Assembly: GCF_031679605.1 (NCBI RefSeq)
Contig: NZ_CP117522.1
Location: 1,364,001-1,428,000 of the forward strand
Direction of reading: 5' to 3'
DNA: 64,000 nt
Source of the DNA: Streptomyces luomodiensis
Lineage (GTDB): Bacteria; Actinomycetota; Actinomycetes; Streptomycetales; Streptomycetaceae
Part shown: one piece after another, positions 42,841 to 51,949 of the stretch
Layout of the letters: every line of letters begins with the position of its first letter
Position numbering within the stretch: the stretch's first letter is position 1
The notes under the pieces: generated by a model
Told to the model about the DNA's origin: nothing
What the model saw: only the letters and a program-made list of their open reading frames with translations
Database searches by the model: none
Position numbers and translations under genes: made by a program

Positions 42841-43509
42841 CTAGTCGCCGGCCGGGACCGGCTCCGGCTCGGCCGTCTCGGAACCGGTCGCCGCGGCCGC
42901 GACGGGCTTGGTCTTCTTGGAGCGCCACTTCATGACGAGCATCGAGCCGAGGCCGAAGAGCAGGGCCAGCACGAGCCCGAGCCAGGAGAAGCGCTTGAGC
43001 CAGTCCTCCGCGACCTTGCCCACGGAGTAGATGACCGCGGTGGTGCCGCCGGCCCAGACGATGCCGCCGGACACATTGGCGATGAGGAACTTCCAGTACG
43101 GCATGCGCAGCACGCCCGCCAGGGGCCCCGCGAAGATGCGCAGCAGGGCGATGAAACGGCCGATGAAGACCGCCCACATGCCCCACTTCCGGAAGGAGCG
43201 CTCGGCGGTCGCCACATGCTCGGCGCTGAAGTGCTTGGGGAATTTGCGGCCCAGCCAGTCGAGCAGCGGCTGTCCGCCCTTGCGGCCGATGAGATAGCCG
43301 ATGGAGTCGCCGATCACCGCGCCCGCGATGGCGCTGGCCCCCAGGATGTAGGGGTTGATGTGGTCCTGGGAGGCCGCCAGCAGCGTCGCGCTGACGAGGA
43401 CGATCTCACCGGGAAGCGGGATTCCCAGACTCTCCAGACCGATCACGAGACCCACGAGCAGATACACGCTGACCGCGGGTACGGTCTCGAGCCATTCCTC
43501 GATATGCAA
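42841..43509 (-). CDS. DedA family membrane protein
   Basis: The 222-residue protein has the DedA motifs LESLGIPLPGEIVLV, GDSIGYLIGRKGG, FIGRFIALLRIFAGPLAGV and MPYWKFLIAN. DedA proteins act as lipid scramblases or flippases for undecaprenyl phosphate or phospholipids. The start is a TTG at 43509 with GGAGG eight bases upstream. The C-terminal tail is acidic and variable. Confidence 0.92.
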   Translation of the reverse strand: MHIEEWLETVPAVSVYLLVGLVIGLESLGIPLPGEIVLVSATLLAASQDHINPYILGASAIAGAVIGDSIGYLIGRKGGQPLLDWLGRKFPKHFSAEHVATAERSFRKWGMWAVFIGRFIALLRIFAGPLAGVLRMPYWKFLIANVSGGIVWAGGTTAVIYSVGKVAEDWLKRFSWLGLVLALLFGLGSMLVMKWRSKKTKPVAAAATGSETAEPEPVPAGD

Positions 43510-43535
43510 CGCCGGTTCCTCCCCGTGTGGCGATC

Positions 43536-43581
43536 GCTTCCCGGCGTGCGCCGGACGGGAACGCGGCGCACGCCGGGAAGC
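43536..43581 (-). terminator. 17-bp perfect hairpin
   Basis: GCTTCCCGGCGTGCGCC (43536-43552) pairs completely with 43565-43581 around a 12-nt loop. It separates the thioesterase-like gene from the dedA-like gene on the same strand and is the strongest terminator candidate in the window. Confidence 0.8.
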
Positions 43582-43659
43582 CTACTCAATCGGCGCGCGG
43601 TCGCCATCATCCCCAGGTCGTGCTCCCGTTCGCGTCGACTCCGACGTGGGGAGGACCGG

Positions 43660-44112
43660 TCAGGACTGGGGGCGCAGGGTCCACACGATGGACATCTCGC
43701 CGGTCACCGCGCCGTCCTCGCGCGTGATCGCGACGTTCACCGGGAATTCGGGACGCTCCCCCGCGTCCAGCTCCGCGACCACCTCGGCGGCGGGCCGGCC
43801 GAGGGTGGCGGTGGCGGTGACGGGCCCCTTGGCGAGCTTCTTGTAGCCGATCTCGGCGCGCACGGCCAGCGGTACGGCACGGCCGAGCTGATCGCCGAAC
43901 GCGGACAGCACGATGGCCCCGCTCGCGGACTCCGCCAGGGTGAACATCGCGCCCGCGTGGGGGCCGCCGACGTGGTTGTGGAAGTCGGGCTGGTCCGGCA
44001 GGCGCAGCACCGCGCGCTCCGGTGTGGCCTCGACGAACTCCAGGTTCAGGGTGCGCACCATGGGCACCGTGGCGGCGAGCATCTCACCGACGGAGGGCAG
44101 GGTCTCTGACAT
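43660..44112 (-). CDS. Hotdog-fold DUF4442/PaaI-like thioesterase
   Basis: The 150-residue hotdog protein has FHNHVGGPHAGAMFTLAE, the central helix pattern of PaaI and DUF4442 acyl-CoA thioesterases, with HN and GG at the expected substrate-binding turn. The substrate is unknown. ATG 44112 is used. A 17-bp terminator follows it. Confidence 0.8.
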   Translation of the reverse strand: MSETLPSVGEMLAATVPMVRTLNLEFVEATPERAVLRLPDQPDFHNHVGGPHAGAMFTLAESASGAIVLSAFGDQLGRAVPLAVRAEIGYKKLAKGPVTATATLGRPAAEVVAELDAGERPEFPVNVAITREDGAVTGEMSIVWTLRPQS

Positions 44113-44208
44113 GTCCCCGGAAGCTACCACCGAGTAGCCTACGGGGAAAGGGGCGGCCGACAGGGCGGACGTAGCAGCCGTCCTCGGCCCCCTCTATCGT
44201 TACTGGCC

Positions 44209-45348
44209 ATGTGGCCAGGACAGCAGCCGCCCGGGGGCGAGCAGAACAACCCACACGATCAGAACCCCTATCAGCAGCCGGGGTATCAGCAGCCGGGGCA
44301 CCACACGCCCAACCCGTATCAGCAGCCGGGATACCACACACCGAATCCCTATCAGCAGCCGCAGCAGCCACCGCAACCACCCCAGCCGCCGCAGCAGCAG
44401 CCGGGACACCCCGGCCAGTCGGGGCAGCAGCCCGCTTACGGCCCGCCGCAGGGTGCACCGCAGGGGCCGCCCAGCCAGCAGTGGGGCACCCCGTCCGGCC
44501 CGCCCGGCGCCCCGCAGCCGCCGCGGAACGACAAGAAGCGCACGACCACCATCGCGGTCGTCGCCGCGATCGCGGTGGTCGCGGCGGCCGCCATCACCGG
44601 TGCGGTGGTCCTGGGCAAGGACGACGACAGCGGTGACGAGTCCAAGGGCAAGGACACGCCCGCCACCTCCGCGTCCGCTCCGGCCTCCACCGAGCCGACC
44701 GAGGACCCGGCCGGCGGCGACGAGGACAACCCGCGGGCCGGCGGCGACGCCACCGACGTCAAGGCGGTCATACCCGGCTGGAAGCCGGTGGTCAGCGCCA
44801 AGCGGCACAACGCCTTCGACGTCCCCCCGGAGTGGACGGTCGAATCGCCGGGGCTGAGCACCGGTTTCGAGGACGACGACGGCAAGCCGCTCGTTGTCAT
44901 GTCCGCTCCGGCCAGATACAAGAAGGACTACTGCTCGGTCACGGACAAGGACGGCTACACCAACAAGAGCCACGCCGCCGGGGCGGGCTCGAAGGGTGCG
45001 CAGGGCGCCAAGAGCGAGGCGTCGGCCGCCAAGATCGAGGCCGAGAACTGGGTCTTCGCCGCCTTCGACCAGGACCAGACCGGGACCCGCAAGGTCACCG
45101 AGGCCAAGAAGTTCACCAGCGACCACGGCCTCAAGGGCTACACCGCGTCGGCCACCGTCACCGGGGTGAAGAAGACCGACAAGTGCACCACCGACGGCAA
45201 GGCCGTCACGGTGACCTACACCGACACCAATGGCGACTTCGCGACCTGGGTCCTGTACTCGGTCAAGGGCACCAAGGAAGAGGTCCCGGACTCCACCATC
45301 AAAAAGATCATGAGCTCGTTGCGGCCGCTGAAGGAAGAGAGTTCCTGA
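44209..45348 (+). CDS. Membrane-anchored protein with Gln/Pro-rich N-terminus
   Basis: The 379-residue protein has a cytosolic Pro/Gln/Tyr-rich repeat region (NPYQQPGY-type units, residues 10-110), one transmembrane helix (TIAVVAAIAVVAAAAITGAV, around residues 115-135), a Thr/Ser/Asp-rich stalk and an exported domain of about 200 residues with a likely disulfide (DYCSV and DKCTT). I recognise the layout as common in Streptomyces but not the function. TATCGT eight bases before the ATG and no Shine-Dalgarno sequence suggest a leaderless mRNA. Confidence 0.8.
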   Translation: MWPGQQPPGGEQNNPHDQNPYQQPGYQQPGHHTPNPYQQPGYHTPNPYQQPQQPPQPPQPPQQQPGHPGQSGQQPAYGPPQGAPQGPPSQQWGTPSGPPGAPQPPRNDKKRTTTIAVVAAIAVVAAAAITGAVVLGKDDDSGDESKGKDTPATSASAPASTEPTEDPAGGDEDNPRAGGDATDVKAVIPGWKPVVSAKRHNAFDVPPEWTVESPGLSTGFEDDDGKPLVVMSAPARYKKDYCSVTDKDGYTNKSHAAGAGSKGAQGAKSEASAAKIEAENWVFAAFDQDQTGTRKVTEAKKFTSDHGLKGYTASATVTGVKKTDKCTTDGKAVTVTYTDTNGDFATWVLYSVKGTKEEVPDSTIKKIMSSLRPLKEESS

Positions 45349-45422
45349 ACCGCTGATCCACCGGCTGACGACGGCTGGAATCCGGTTGGACTCCGGGGCC
45401 CGCCCCCAGGGATAGTCCCGAT

Positions 45423-46784
45423 GTGACGACTCCCCCGGCCCCGCGCCTCCGACCGGGCCGCCCCGCATGGGCCGGCCGCAACTACACACTGCTGACCACC
45501 GCCGCCGTGGTGACGGGTCTCGGAAACGCCGGGGCCCTCATCGCGGCGGCGTTCGCCGTACTTGAGGCCGGCGGGGACGGTGGCGACGTCGGGCTGGTGG
45601 CGGCGGCGCGTACGCTTCCGCTGGTCGTCTTCCTGCTGATCGGCGGCGCGTTGGCGGACCGGCTGCCCCGGCACCGGGTGATGGTCGCCGCCAACAGCCT
45701 CAACTGTGTCTCGCAGGCCGCCTTCGCCGTGCTCGTCCTGTCCGGTGAGGCACGGCTGTGGCAGATGGCCGTGCTCTCCGCGCTGGGCGGCACCGGGCAG
45801 GCGTTCTTCGCCCCCGCCGCCGAGGGCATGCTGCTCTCCAGCGTCGACGGCGAACAGGCCGCCCGCGCCTTCGCGCTGTTCCGGATGGGCATGAACGGTG
45901 CGCAGATCGGCGGCGCCGCGCTCGGCGGCGCCCTGATCGCGGTGGTCGGCCCCGGCTGGGTGCTGGCGGTCGACGCCGCCGCGTTCGCGATCGCGGGCTC
46001 CTTGCGCGCCCTGCTCGACGTCGGCGCCGTGCCCCGGCGGGAACCCGGCGGCGGAATGCTCCAGGATCTGCGCGAAGGATGGCGCGAATTCACCGGCCGG
46101 CCCTGGCTGTGGTCGATCGTCGTCCAGTTCTCCGTCGTCAACGCGGTGGTGGGGGCGGCCGAGGCGGTGTTCGGGCCGCTGGTCGCCGAGGACCATCTGG
46201 GCGGGGCACGCCCCTGGGGGTTCGCGCTCGCGGCGTTCGGCGTGGGCACCCTCCTGGGCGGACTGCTGATGATGCGCTGGCGGCCGCGCCGGCTGCTGCT
46301 CGCGGGCTCCCTGTGCGTCCTGCCGCTCGCCCTGCCGTCGGCCGCACTCGCCGTCCCGGTGCCGGTTCCGGCGCTGGTCGCGGTGATGTTCCTGGTCGGG
46401 GTGTCGATGGAGGTGTTCGGGGTGTCCTGGATGACCGCGCTGCGCCAGGAGATCCCCGAGGACAAGCTGTCGCGGGTCTCGGCGTACGACTGGTTCGGCT
46501 CCGTCGCCATGCTGCCGCTCGCCACGGCGCTCGCGGGCCCGGCCGAGCAGGCGTTCGGCCGGTCGGCCTCGCTGTGGGGCTGTGCGGCGCTGGTTCTGGC
46601 GCTGACGCTGGCGGTGCTGACCGTCCCGGACGTACGGGGGCTGCGGCGGCGCGAGACCACCACCCCCGTCACCGGGACCACCCCCGTCACCGAGGGCGGG
46701 CCCATCGCCGAGACCACTCCCGGCACCGAGGGCGGGCCCGTCGCCGCCACGGACGCCGGTCCGGAGCCGGTCAGCCCACGCTGA
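45423..46784 (+). CDS. MFS transporter, exporter type
   Basis: The 453-residue protein has about 12 hydrophobic helices and the MFS loop GGALADRLPRHRVMVAAN, resembling the MFS_3 group that includes enterobactin exporter-like drug pumps. The last 50 residues are a Thr/Pro/Gly-rich tail of TPVTEGGP-type repeats. The start is GTG 45423. The gene's last 14 bp overlap the convergent spermidine synthase-like gene. Confidence 0.88.
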   Translation: MTTPPAPRLRPGRPAWAGRNYTLLTTAAVVTGLGNAGALIAAAFAVLEAGGDGGDVGLVAAARTLPLVVFLLIGGALADRLPRHRVMVAANSLNCVSQAAFAVLVLSGEARLWQMAVLSALGGTGQAFFAPAAEGMLLSSVDGEQAARAFALFRMGMNGAQIGGAALGGALIAVVGPGWVLAVDAAAFAIAGSLRALLDVGAVPRREPGGGMLQDLREGWREFTGRPWLWSIVVQFSVVNAVVGAAEAVFGPLVAEDHLGGARPWGFALAAFGVGTLLGGLLMMRWRPRRLLLAGSLCVLPLALPSAALAVPVPVPALVAVMFLVGVSMEVFGVSWMTALRQEIPEDKLSRVSAYDWFGSVAMLPLATALAGPAEQAFGRSASLWGCAALVLALTLAVLTVPDVRGLRRRETTTPVTGTTPVTEGGPIAETTPGTEGGPVAATDAGPEPVSPR

Positions 46785-47616
46785 ACGTCCCGCTCGGGGG
46801 CTCGGGCGACGGCGTGGCGTCCTCGTCCCGTACCGGCGCCGCCGCGCCCGTGAAGCGCTCCAGCGCCGCCCCGTACTCGACCCTGGCCGGGAAGGCGTCG
46901 GCCGCGGCGCGGCGGGCCAGCGCGGCCACCGGCAGTTCGGACTGGGAGGCCACCAGTACGGCGTTGCCGAACCGGCGGCCGCGCAGCATGGACGGCTCCG
47001 CGATCAGGGCGAGGTGCGCGAACGCCGTGCGGTAGGTGGCCAGCTGGGAGCGGAGGAAGGTGAACGGCGCCCCGTCGGCCAGGTTCGCGGTGTACCGCCC
47101 GCCCGGCCGCAGCGCGCGGGCCGCGGCGCGGGCGTACTCGACGGAGGTCAGATGCGCGGGCACCCGCGAACCGCCGAAGACATCGGCCACGATGACATCG
47201 GCGGACCCCTCGGGCGCGGCCTCCAGGGCGGTCCTGGCGTCCTGTGGCCGCACGGTGACGTCCGTCCCGGCCGGCAGCGGGAGGTGCTCGGCGACCAGCG
47301 CCAGCAGCCCCCGGTCGGCCTCGATCACCACCTGGCGGGAGCCGGGGCGGGTGGCGGCCAGGTAGCGGGGCAGCGTCAGCGCCCCGCCGCCCAGATGCAG
47401 CGCGTCGAGCGGGGCGCCGGGCTCGGCGGCCGCGTCCAGGACATGGGCCATCCGTCGCGCGTACTCGAATTCGAGATGGGCCGGGTCGTCCAGGTCGACG
47501 TACGACTGCGGGGCGCCGTCCACCGTGAGCAGCCACGCCCGCGGACGGTCCAGGTCCGGCATCAGCTTGGCGGTTCCGCCGTCCACGGCCCGGGTCACGG
47601 GTATCGGCTCGTTCAC
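46771..47616 (-). CDS. Spermidine synthase-like SAM-fold protein
   Basis: The 281-residue protein has the polyamine-synthase-type Rossmann core: LDALHLGGGALTLPRYLA, VVIEADRGLLALV and ADVIVADVFGGSRVPAHLTS. Key catalytic Asp residues of true spermidine synthases cannot be confirmed, so methyltransferase-like or polyamine roles are open. GTG 47616 is the start. It converges on and overlaps the MFS gene by 14 bp. Confidence 0.82.
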   Translation of the reverse strand: MNEPIPVTRAVDGGTAKLMPDLDRPRAWLLTVDGAPQSYVDLDDPAHLEFEYARRMAHVLDAAAEPGAPLDALHLGGGALTLPRYLAATRPGSRQVVIEADRGLLALVAEHLPLPAGTDVTVRPQDARTALEAAPEGSADVIVADVFGGSRVPAHLTSVEYARAAARALRPGGRYTANLADGAPFTFLRSQLATYRTAFAHLALIAEPSMLRGRRFGNAVLVASQSELPVAALARRAAADAFPARVEYGAALERFTGAAAPVRDEDATPSPEPPSGTFSVG

Positions 47617-47676
47617 CCTCTCATTGTGCCGTCACGGGCTTCGCGGTCCCGCCCGCCGCCACGGGGCCGGCCGTGG

Positions 47677-48867
47677 TCACGGCTGGTCGGGCAGCACGGT
47701 GACCACCGTGCCCGCGCCCACCGTGCGGCCGCCCTCGCGGATCGCGAAGCCGAGGCCCGGCTCCAGCGGTACGGCGCGGCCGAGCTCGACCGTCATGGTG
47801 ACGGTGTCCCCGGGACGCGCCACCACGGCGTCCGCGGCGTCCCCGATGTCTACCGCGCCGACCACATCGGCCGTACGCAGGTGGAACTGCGGACGGTAGC
47901 CGGTGGACACCGGTGTCCGGCGGCCGCCCTCGGCCGCCGACAGGACGTACACCCGCGCGGTGAAGCGCCGCCGTGGTACGACGCTGCCGGGCGCGGCCAC
48001 CACATGGCCGCGGCGCACCGCGTCCCGTGCCACCCCGCGCAGCAGCAGCGCGACGTTGTCGCCCGCCTCGGCCACCTCCATGGGCTTGCCGAAGGTCTCC
48101 ACCCCGGTGACCACCGTGGCCACCTCGGTGCCGGGCACCTCGATCCGGTCGCCGGTCCGTACCGTGCCGCGCTCGATGGCGCCGGTGACCACCGTGCCGC
48201 GTCCGGTGATGGTCAGCACGTTCTCCACCGGCAGCAGAAACGGCGCGTCGGTGGAGCGCACGGGTGTGGGCACATAGATGTCCACGGCGTCCAGCAGCGC
48301 CTCGATCGCCCCGGTCCAGCGCGGGTCGCCGGCCAGCGCCCGCAGTCCGGAGACCCGTACGACGGGCGTGGTGTCGCCGGGGTAGCCGTGCGCCGTGAGC
48401 AGCTCGCGCACCTCGAGTTCGACGAGGTCGGTGAGTTCGGGGTCGCCCGCGTCGGCCTTGTTGAGGGCCACCACGATGTGGTCGACACCGACCTGACGGG
48501 CCAGCAGCACATGCTCGGCGGTCTGCGGCATCACGCCGTCGAGCGCGGAGACGACGAGGATCGCCCCGTCGAGCTGGGCGGCGCCGGTCATCATGTTCTT
48601 GATGAAGTCCGCGTGGCCGGGCATGTCGACATGCGCGTAGTGGCGGGTGTCGGTCTCGTACTCGACGTGCGCGAGGTTGATGGTGATGCCGCGCGCGGCC
48701 TCCTCCGGCGCCCGGTCGATGCGCTCGAACGGCACATAGCCGCCGGTGCCGCGCTCACTCAGCACCTTGGTGATGGCGGCGGTCAGCGTGGTCTTGCCGT
48801 GGTCGACATGGCCCATGGTGCCGATGTTCAGATGCGGTTTGGTGCGCACATACGTCTGCTTGGACAT
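47677..48867 (-). CDS. tuf3: Elongation factor Tu paralogue (EF-Tu3 type)
   Basis: The 396-residue protein has the P-loop GHVDHGKT (19-26), switch [14 protein letters not shown] and NKAD, and all three EF-Tu domains. It differs from housekeeping EF-Tu at many places: VSGLRAL replaces the SAL motif and NKADAGDPE replaces NKCDMVDD. No ribosomal protein or fusA genes are adjacent. This matches the divergent, stringently induced tuf3 of streptomycetes. GGAGAG lies about ten bases before the ATG. An unusual leader lies upstream at 48924-49118. Confidence 0.9.
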   Translation of the reverse strand: MSKQTYVRTKPHLNIGTMGHVDHGKTTLTAAITKVLSERGTGGYVPFERIDRAPEEAARGITINLAHVEYETDTRHYAHVDMPGHADFIKNMMTGAAQLDGAILVVSALDGVMPQTAEHVLLARQVGVDHIVVALNKADAGDPELTDLVELEVRELLTAHGYPGDTTPVVRVSGLRALAGDPRWTGAIEALLDAVDIYVPTPVRSTDAPFLLPVENVLTITGRGTVVTGAIERGTVRTGDRIEVPGTEVATVVTGVETFGKPMEVAEAGDNVALLLRGVARDAVRRGHVVAAPGSVVPRRRFTARVYVLSAAEGGRRTPVSTGYRPQFHLRTADVVGAVDIGDAADAVVARPGDTVTMTVELGRAVPLEPGLGFAIREGGRTVGAGTVVTVLPDQP

Positions 48868-48923
48868 GCGACGGTCTCTCCTCGTCGGCGCGGGTGGGAG
48901 GCGCGGACCCCGAGTGCCTGGCC

Positions 48924-48967
48924 GACCCTCCCCCCAAGGGGTCCGTCGGAGTCGTCCGAGGAGGGTC
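48924..48967 (-). promoter_or_regulatory. Branched hairpin in the tuf3 leader
   Basis: An outer 8-bp stem (GACCCTCC 48924-48931 with GGAGGGTC 48960-48967) encloses two small hairpins: CCCCAAGGGG (48932-48941) and TCGGA-GTCG-TCCGA (48946-48959). It lies 57 bp before the tuf3 ATG and no T-run follows. Confidence 0.5.
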
Positions 48968-49118
48968 AGCTTCGGGCGCCGTCGAGGCAGGCGGCGGGAA
49001 CGGCGGCGGGCGGGTCCGTGGTGAGGGCGACGGCCGCGGCCGGAGTGGGAGAGGGGACGGCAGCCTTCGGCGCGTCCGCGACCGCGGACGTCGGCGTGAG
49101 GAAGGCGAGCCGGAACAT
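48966..49118 (-). CDS. Possible 50-residue leader peptide upstream of tuf3
   Basis: A 50-codon open frame ([18 protein letters not shown]... ending ACLDGARS) runs into the tuf3 leader and its stop lies on the first arm of the hairpin at 48924-48967. It is Ala/Pro-rich, lacks a clear ribosome binding site and resembles no known family, so it may be fortuitous. Confidence 0.25.
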   Translation of the reverse strand: MFRLAFLTPTSAVADAPKAAVPSPTPAAAVALTTDPPAAVPAACLDGARS

Positions 49119-49228
49119 GCCGTGATCTTCGCGCACGGTACGGTCCGCGTCGAATGGTTTTCGGTGCGCGCGGGGGACCGAAGTGCTCGTTCCTGACGTT
49201 CGGCCAAGGACCCGACGGCGCGTTACCG

Positions 49229-49244
49229 ACGGTCCGGGGACCGT
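49229..49244. promoter_or_regulatory. Inverted repeat in the tuf3/TVP38 divergent region
   Basis: ACGGTCC (49229-49235) and GGACCGT (49238-49244) are perfect inverted repeats with a 2-nt spacer. The rest of the 458-bp region between tuf3 and the TVP38 gene holds the leader above and no other gene. Confidence 0.45.
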
Positions 49245-49325
49245 ATGTCGACGGTCTGCCGACAATCGGGAGACAAGCCGACGACATCACAGCGTCCGCC
49301 GATCCCGGTCGGTTACGCTCCAGCG

Positions 49326-50087
49326 ATGCTCGATGTCGCCGCCCCGCCCGCGAACCCGGCCGTGCGCCGTGCCCGCGCCGTGCTGCTCTCGCCGTGGTCG
49401 CGGCTGGCGTTGCTGGCCGCGCTGCTCACCGGCTCCGCGATCGCGGTCTGGCTGTGGCAGCCGCAGCGGCTGCTGGTCCATGGCTGGCCGCCGCAGCTGT
49501 CGGGGGTGACGGCCGCGGCGCTGTTCACGGCCGCGTACGGGGTGGGCACCGCCGCGCTGGTGCCCAGGCCGCTGCTGAATCTGGCGGCCGGTGCGCTCTT
49601 CGGCGTCCAGACCGGGCTGGTCACGGCCGTCGGCGGCACCGTGATCGGCGCGGGGATCGCCTTCGGTCTGGGGCGGCTGCTGGGGCAGGAGGCGCTGCGC
49701 CGGCTGCTGCGGGGCCGCTGGCTGACGGCGGCGGACCGGCAGCTGAGCGACCACGGGTTCCGGTCCATGCTGGCGATCCGGCTGTTCCCCGGCGTACCGT
49801 TCGCCGCCGCCAACTACTGCGCGGCCGTGTCACGGATGGGCTGGCTGTCCTTCCTGCTGGCCACGGGGCTGGGCAGCGTGCCGAACACCGCCGCGTACGT
49901 GGTCGCGGGCAGCCACGCCACCACCCCCACCTCACCCGCCTTCCTCCTCGCGCTGGCGTTCATCGCGGTGCCCGCCGTGGCCGGTGCGCTGGTGGCCTGG
50001 CGCAAACGCGGCCGGATGCGGCCCGCGTGGGGCGGGCAGGACCCGGCCGGGCACGAGACGCCGCCCAAGACGCCGCCGGGGGTCTGA
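49326..50087 (+). CDS. TVP38/TMEM64 family membrane protein
   Basis: The 253-residue protein has about five to six hydrophobic helices and the SNARE-associated/VTT domain core: [55 protein letters not shown]. It is related to DedA scramblases. TACGCT lies six bases before ATG 49326 and no ribosome binding site is seen, so it is probably leaderless. An upstream in-frame ATG at 49245 would be placed in the operator region. Confidence 0.87.
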   Translation: MLDVAAPPANPAVRRARAVLLSPWSRLALLAALLTGSAIAVWLWQPQRLLVHGWPPQLSGVTAAALFTAAYGVGTAALVPRPLLNLAAGALFGVQTGLVTAVGGTVIGAGIAFGLGRLLGQEALRRLLRGRWLTAADRQLSDHGFRSMLAIRLFPGVPFAAANYCAAVSRMGWLSFLLATGLGSVPNTAAYVVAGSHATTPTSPAFLLALAFIAVPAVAGALVAWRKRGRMRPAWGGQDPAGHETPPKTPPGV

Positions 50088-50124
50088 CGGGCGGACCTGC
50101 CCGCGGTGCCTCCGGCAGGCGGTC

Positions 50125-51654
50125 TCAGCCGTCGGCCGGTCCGGAGGCGGGGGCCGAGGCGGTCGCGGCGCGGGCGGACAGCGGTTCGGCGATGTCCTCG
50201 AGCGAGCGCCGTTCCGCCGGGGTGGCGAGGAAGGCGGCGACGAGTCCGGCGGCGACCATCAGCGACGCCCCGATGGAGAAGGCCAGCACGGTGTCGGCGA
50301 CGACTCCGCTCTGCGTCAGGTCCGAGAAGATCAGCGGGCCGCTGATGCCTCCGGCCGCCGTGCCGATGGCGTAGAAGAAGGCGATGGCCAGGGCGCGCGT
50401 CTCCATCGGGAAGACCTCGCTGACCGTCAGATACGCGGCGCTGGCACCGGCCGAGGCGAAGAAGAGGACCGCGCACCAGCAGGCGGTCATCGTGGTCGCG
50501 CCGAGCCGGCCGTCGCCGAACATCCAGGCGGTGAGGAAGAGCAGCACACCGGAGAGGAGGTACGTGCTCGAGATCATCGGGCGGCGGCCGACGGTGTCGA
50601 AGAGCCGGCCCAGCAGCAGCGGCCCGAGGAAGTTGCCGAACGCGATGACCGCGAAGTAGTAGCCGGTGTCGCCGCTGGGCACGCCGAAGAACCTCACCAG
50701 GATCGAGCCGAACCCGAAGGTGATGGCGTTGTAGAGGAACGCCTGTCCGATGAAGAGGGCCAGCCCCAGGAACGCGCGCCGGGGATAGGTCCGCAAGAGC
50801 GTCCGGGCGATCTCGACGAAGCCGGTGCTCTTCCGCGTTCTGACGGTGATGGCCTGGTCCGGCTCGGGGAGGCGCCGCCCGGTCCGGGCCTCGATCCGCC
50901 GTTCGGCCTCCGCGACCAGCTGCTCGGCGCCCGCCGCCCGGCCGTGGATGAACATCCAGCGCGGGCTCTCGGGGACGTTCCGGCGGACCAGCAGGATGGC
51001 CAGGCCGAGGACGACGCCGAAGGCGAAGGTGAGCCGCCAGCCGACGTTCAGCGGGAAGACGCCGGTGTTCAGCATCAGCACGGAGAGCAGCGAGCCGCCC
51101 ATCGCGCCGAGCCAGAAGCTGCCGTTGATGATCAGGTCGACGCGGCCCCGGTAGATCCTGGGGATCAGCTCGTCGATCGCGGAGTTGATGGCCGAGTACT
51201 CCCCACCGATGCCGAAGCCGGTGAGAAAGCGGAAGAGGAAGAACCACCAGGCGGAGAAGGAGACGGCGGTGAGCGCGGTGGCGGCCAGATAGACCCCGAG
51301 CGTGACGAGGAAGAGTTTCTTGCGGCCGTGACGGTCGGTGAGCCAGCCGAAGACCAGCGCCCCGGTGCAGGCCCCGGCCACATAGAGGGCCGCCGCCACA
51401 CCGGTGACCTGCGCGTCGGTGATGGACAGACCGCTGCCGGGCTCGGAGAGGCGGCTGGCGATGTTGCCGACGACGGTGGCCTCGAGACCGTCCAGGATCC
51501 ATACGGTGCCGAGACCGATCACGATCATCCAGTGCCAGCGCGACCAGGGCAGCCGGTCCAGCCGTGCCGGGACATCGGTGGTGATCGTCCCGCCGGTCCC
51601 GCCGGTCCCGCCCCCTCGGCCTCCCTGACCTCCGTCGGGCCCGAACGCGGTCAT
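50125..51654 (-). CDS. MFS transporter, sugar porter type
   Basis: The 509-residue protein has 12 helices and classical sugar/metabolite porter motifs: GWLTDRHGRKKLFLVT, RFLTGFGIGGEYSAINSAI, RRNVPESPRWMFIHGR and GRLFDTVGRRPMISS. The central loop (EAERRIEARTGRRLPE) is charged. The substrate may be a sugar, an aromatic acid or another metabolite. ATG 51654 has GAGGAG nine bases upstream. Confidence 0.88.
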   Translation of the reverse strand: MTAFGPDGGQGGRGGGTGGTGGTITTDVPARLDRLPWSRWHWMIVIGLGTVWILDGLEATVVGNIASRLSEPGSGLSITDAQVTGVAAALYVAGACTGALVFGWLTDRHGRKKLFLVTLGVYLAATALTAVSFSAWWFFLFRFLTGFGIGGEYSAINSAIDELIPRIYRGRVDLIINGSFWLGAMGGSLLSVLMLNTGVFPLNVGWRLTFAFGVVLGLAILLVRRNVPESPRWMFIHGRAAGAEQLVAEAERRIEARTGRRLPEPDQAITVRTRKSTGFVEIARTLLRTYPRRAFLGLALFIGQAFLYNAITFGFGSILVRFFGVPSGDTGYYFAVIAFGNFLGPLLLGRLFDTVGRRPMISSTYLLSGVLLFLTAWMFGDGRLGATTMTACWCAVLFFASAGASAAYLTVSEVFPMETRALAIAFFYAIGTAAGGISGPLIFSDLTQSGVVADTVLAFSIGASLMVAAGLVAAFLATPAERRSLEDIAEPLSARAATASAPASGPADG

Positions 51655-51949
51655 ACGGCGCGGCTCCTCGGCTGTCCACGACTGTCCATGGCTGTCCACA
51701 CCTGATCGTCGGCACGGCCCCCACGGCCGGGCGGCCACCGCCGAGTACCCCTGGCCGATGTGATCAACCGATGCTCCGACCGGGCCCTTGCTAAGCCGCG
51801 CACCCGGGGACGCTACGCTGCCCCACAACCGGCAGTTGATCCTCGACCGCCGGCCTTCCCAACGACCACCCGCCTGCATCGGTCACGCATGGCCATTCAC
51901 GGCCATGCACCGATCAGCGCACGATCAGCCTTTGGATAGCGAAGACTCA

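Noticed and set aside
49229..49300. Phage attachment site or tRNA in the tuf3 divergent region
   Set aside because: No cloverleaf, integrase or direct-repeat borders are present.
49984..51705. 573-codon plus-strand frame
   Set aside because: It is antisense to a sugar-porter MFS gene with all family motifs; composition is Asp/Gly/Arg-rich shadow sequence.
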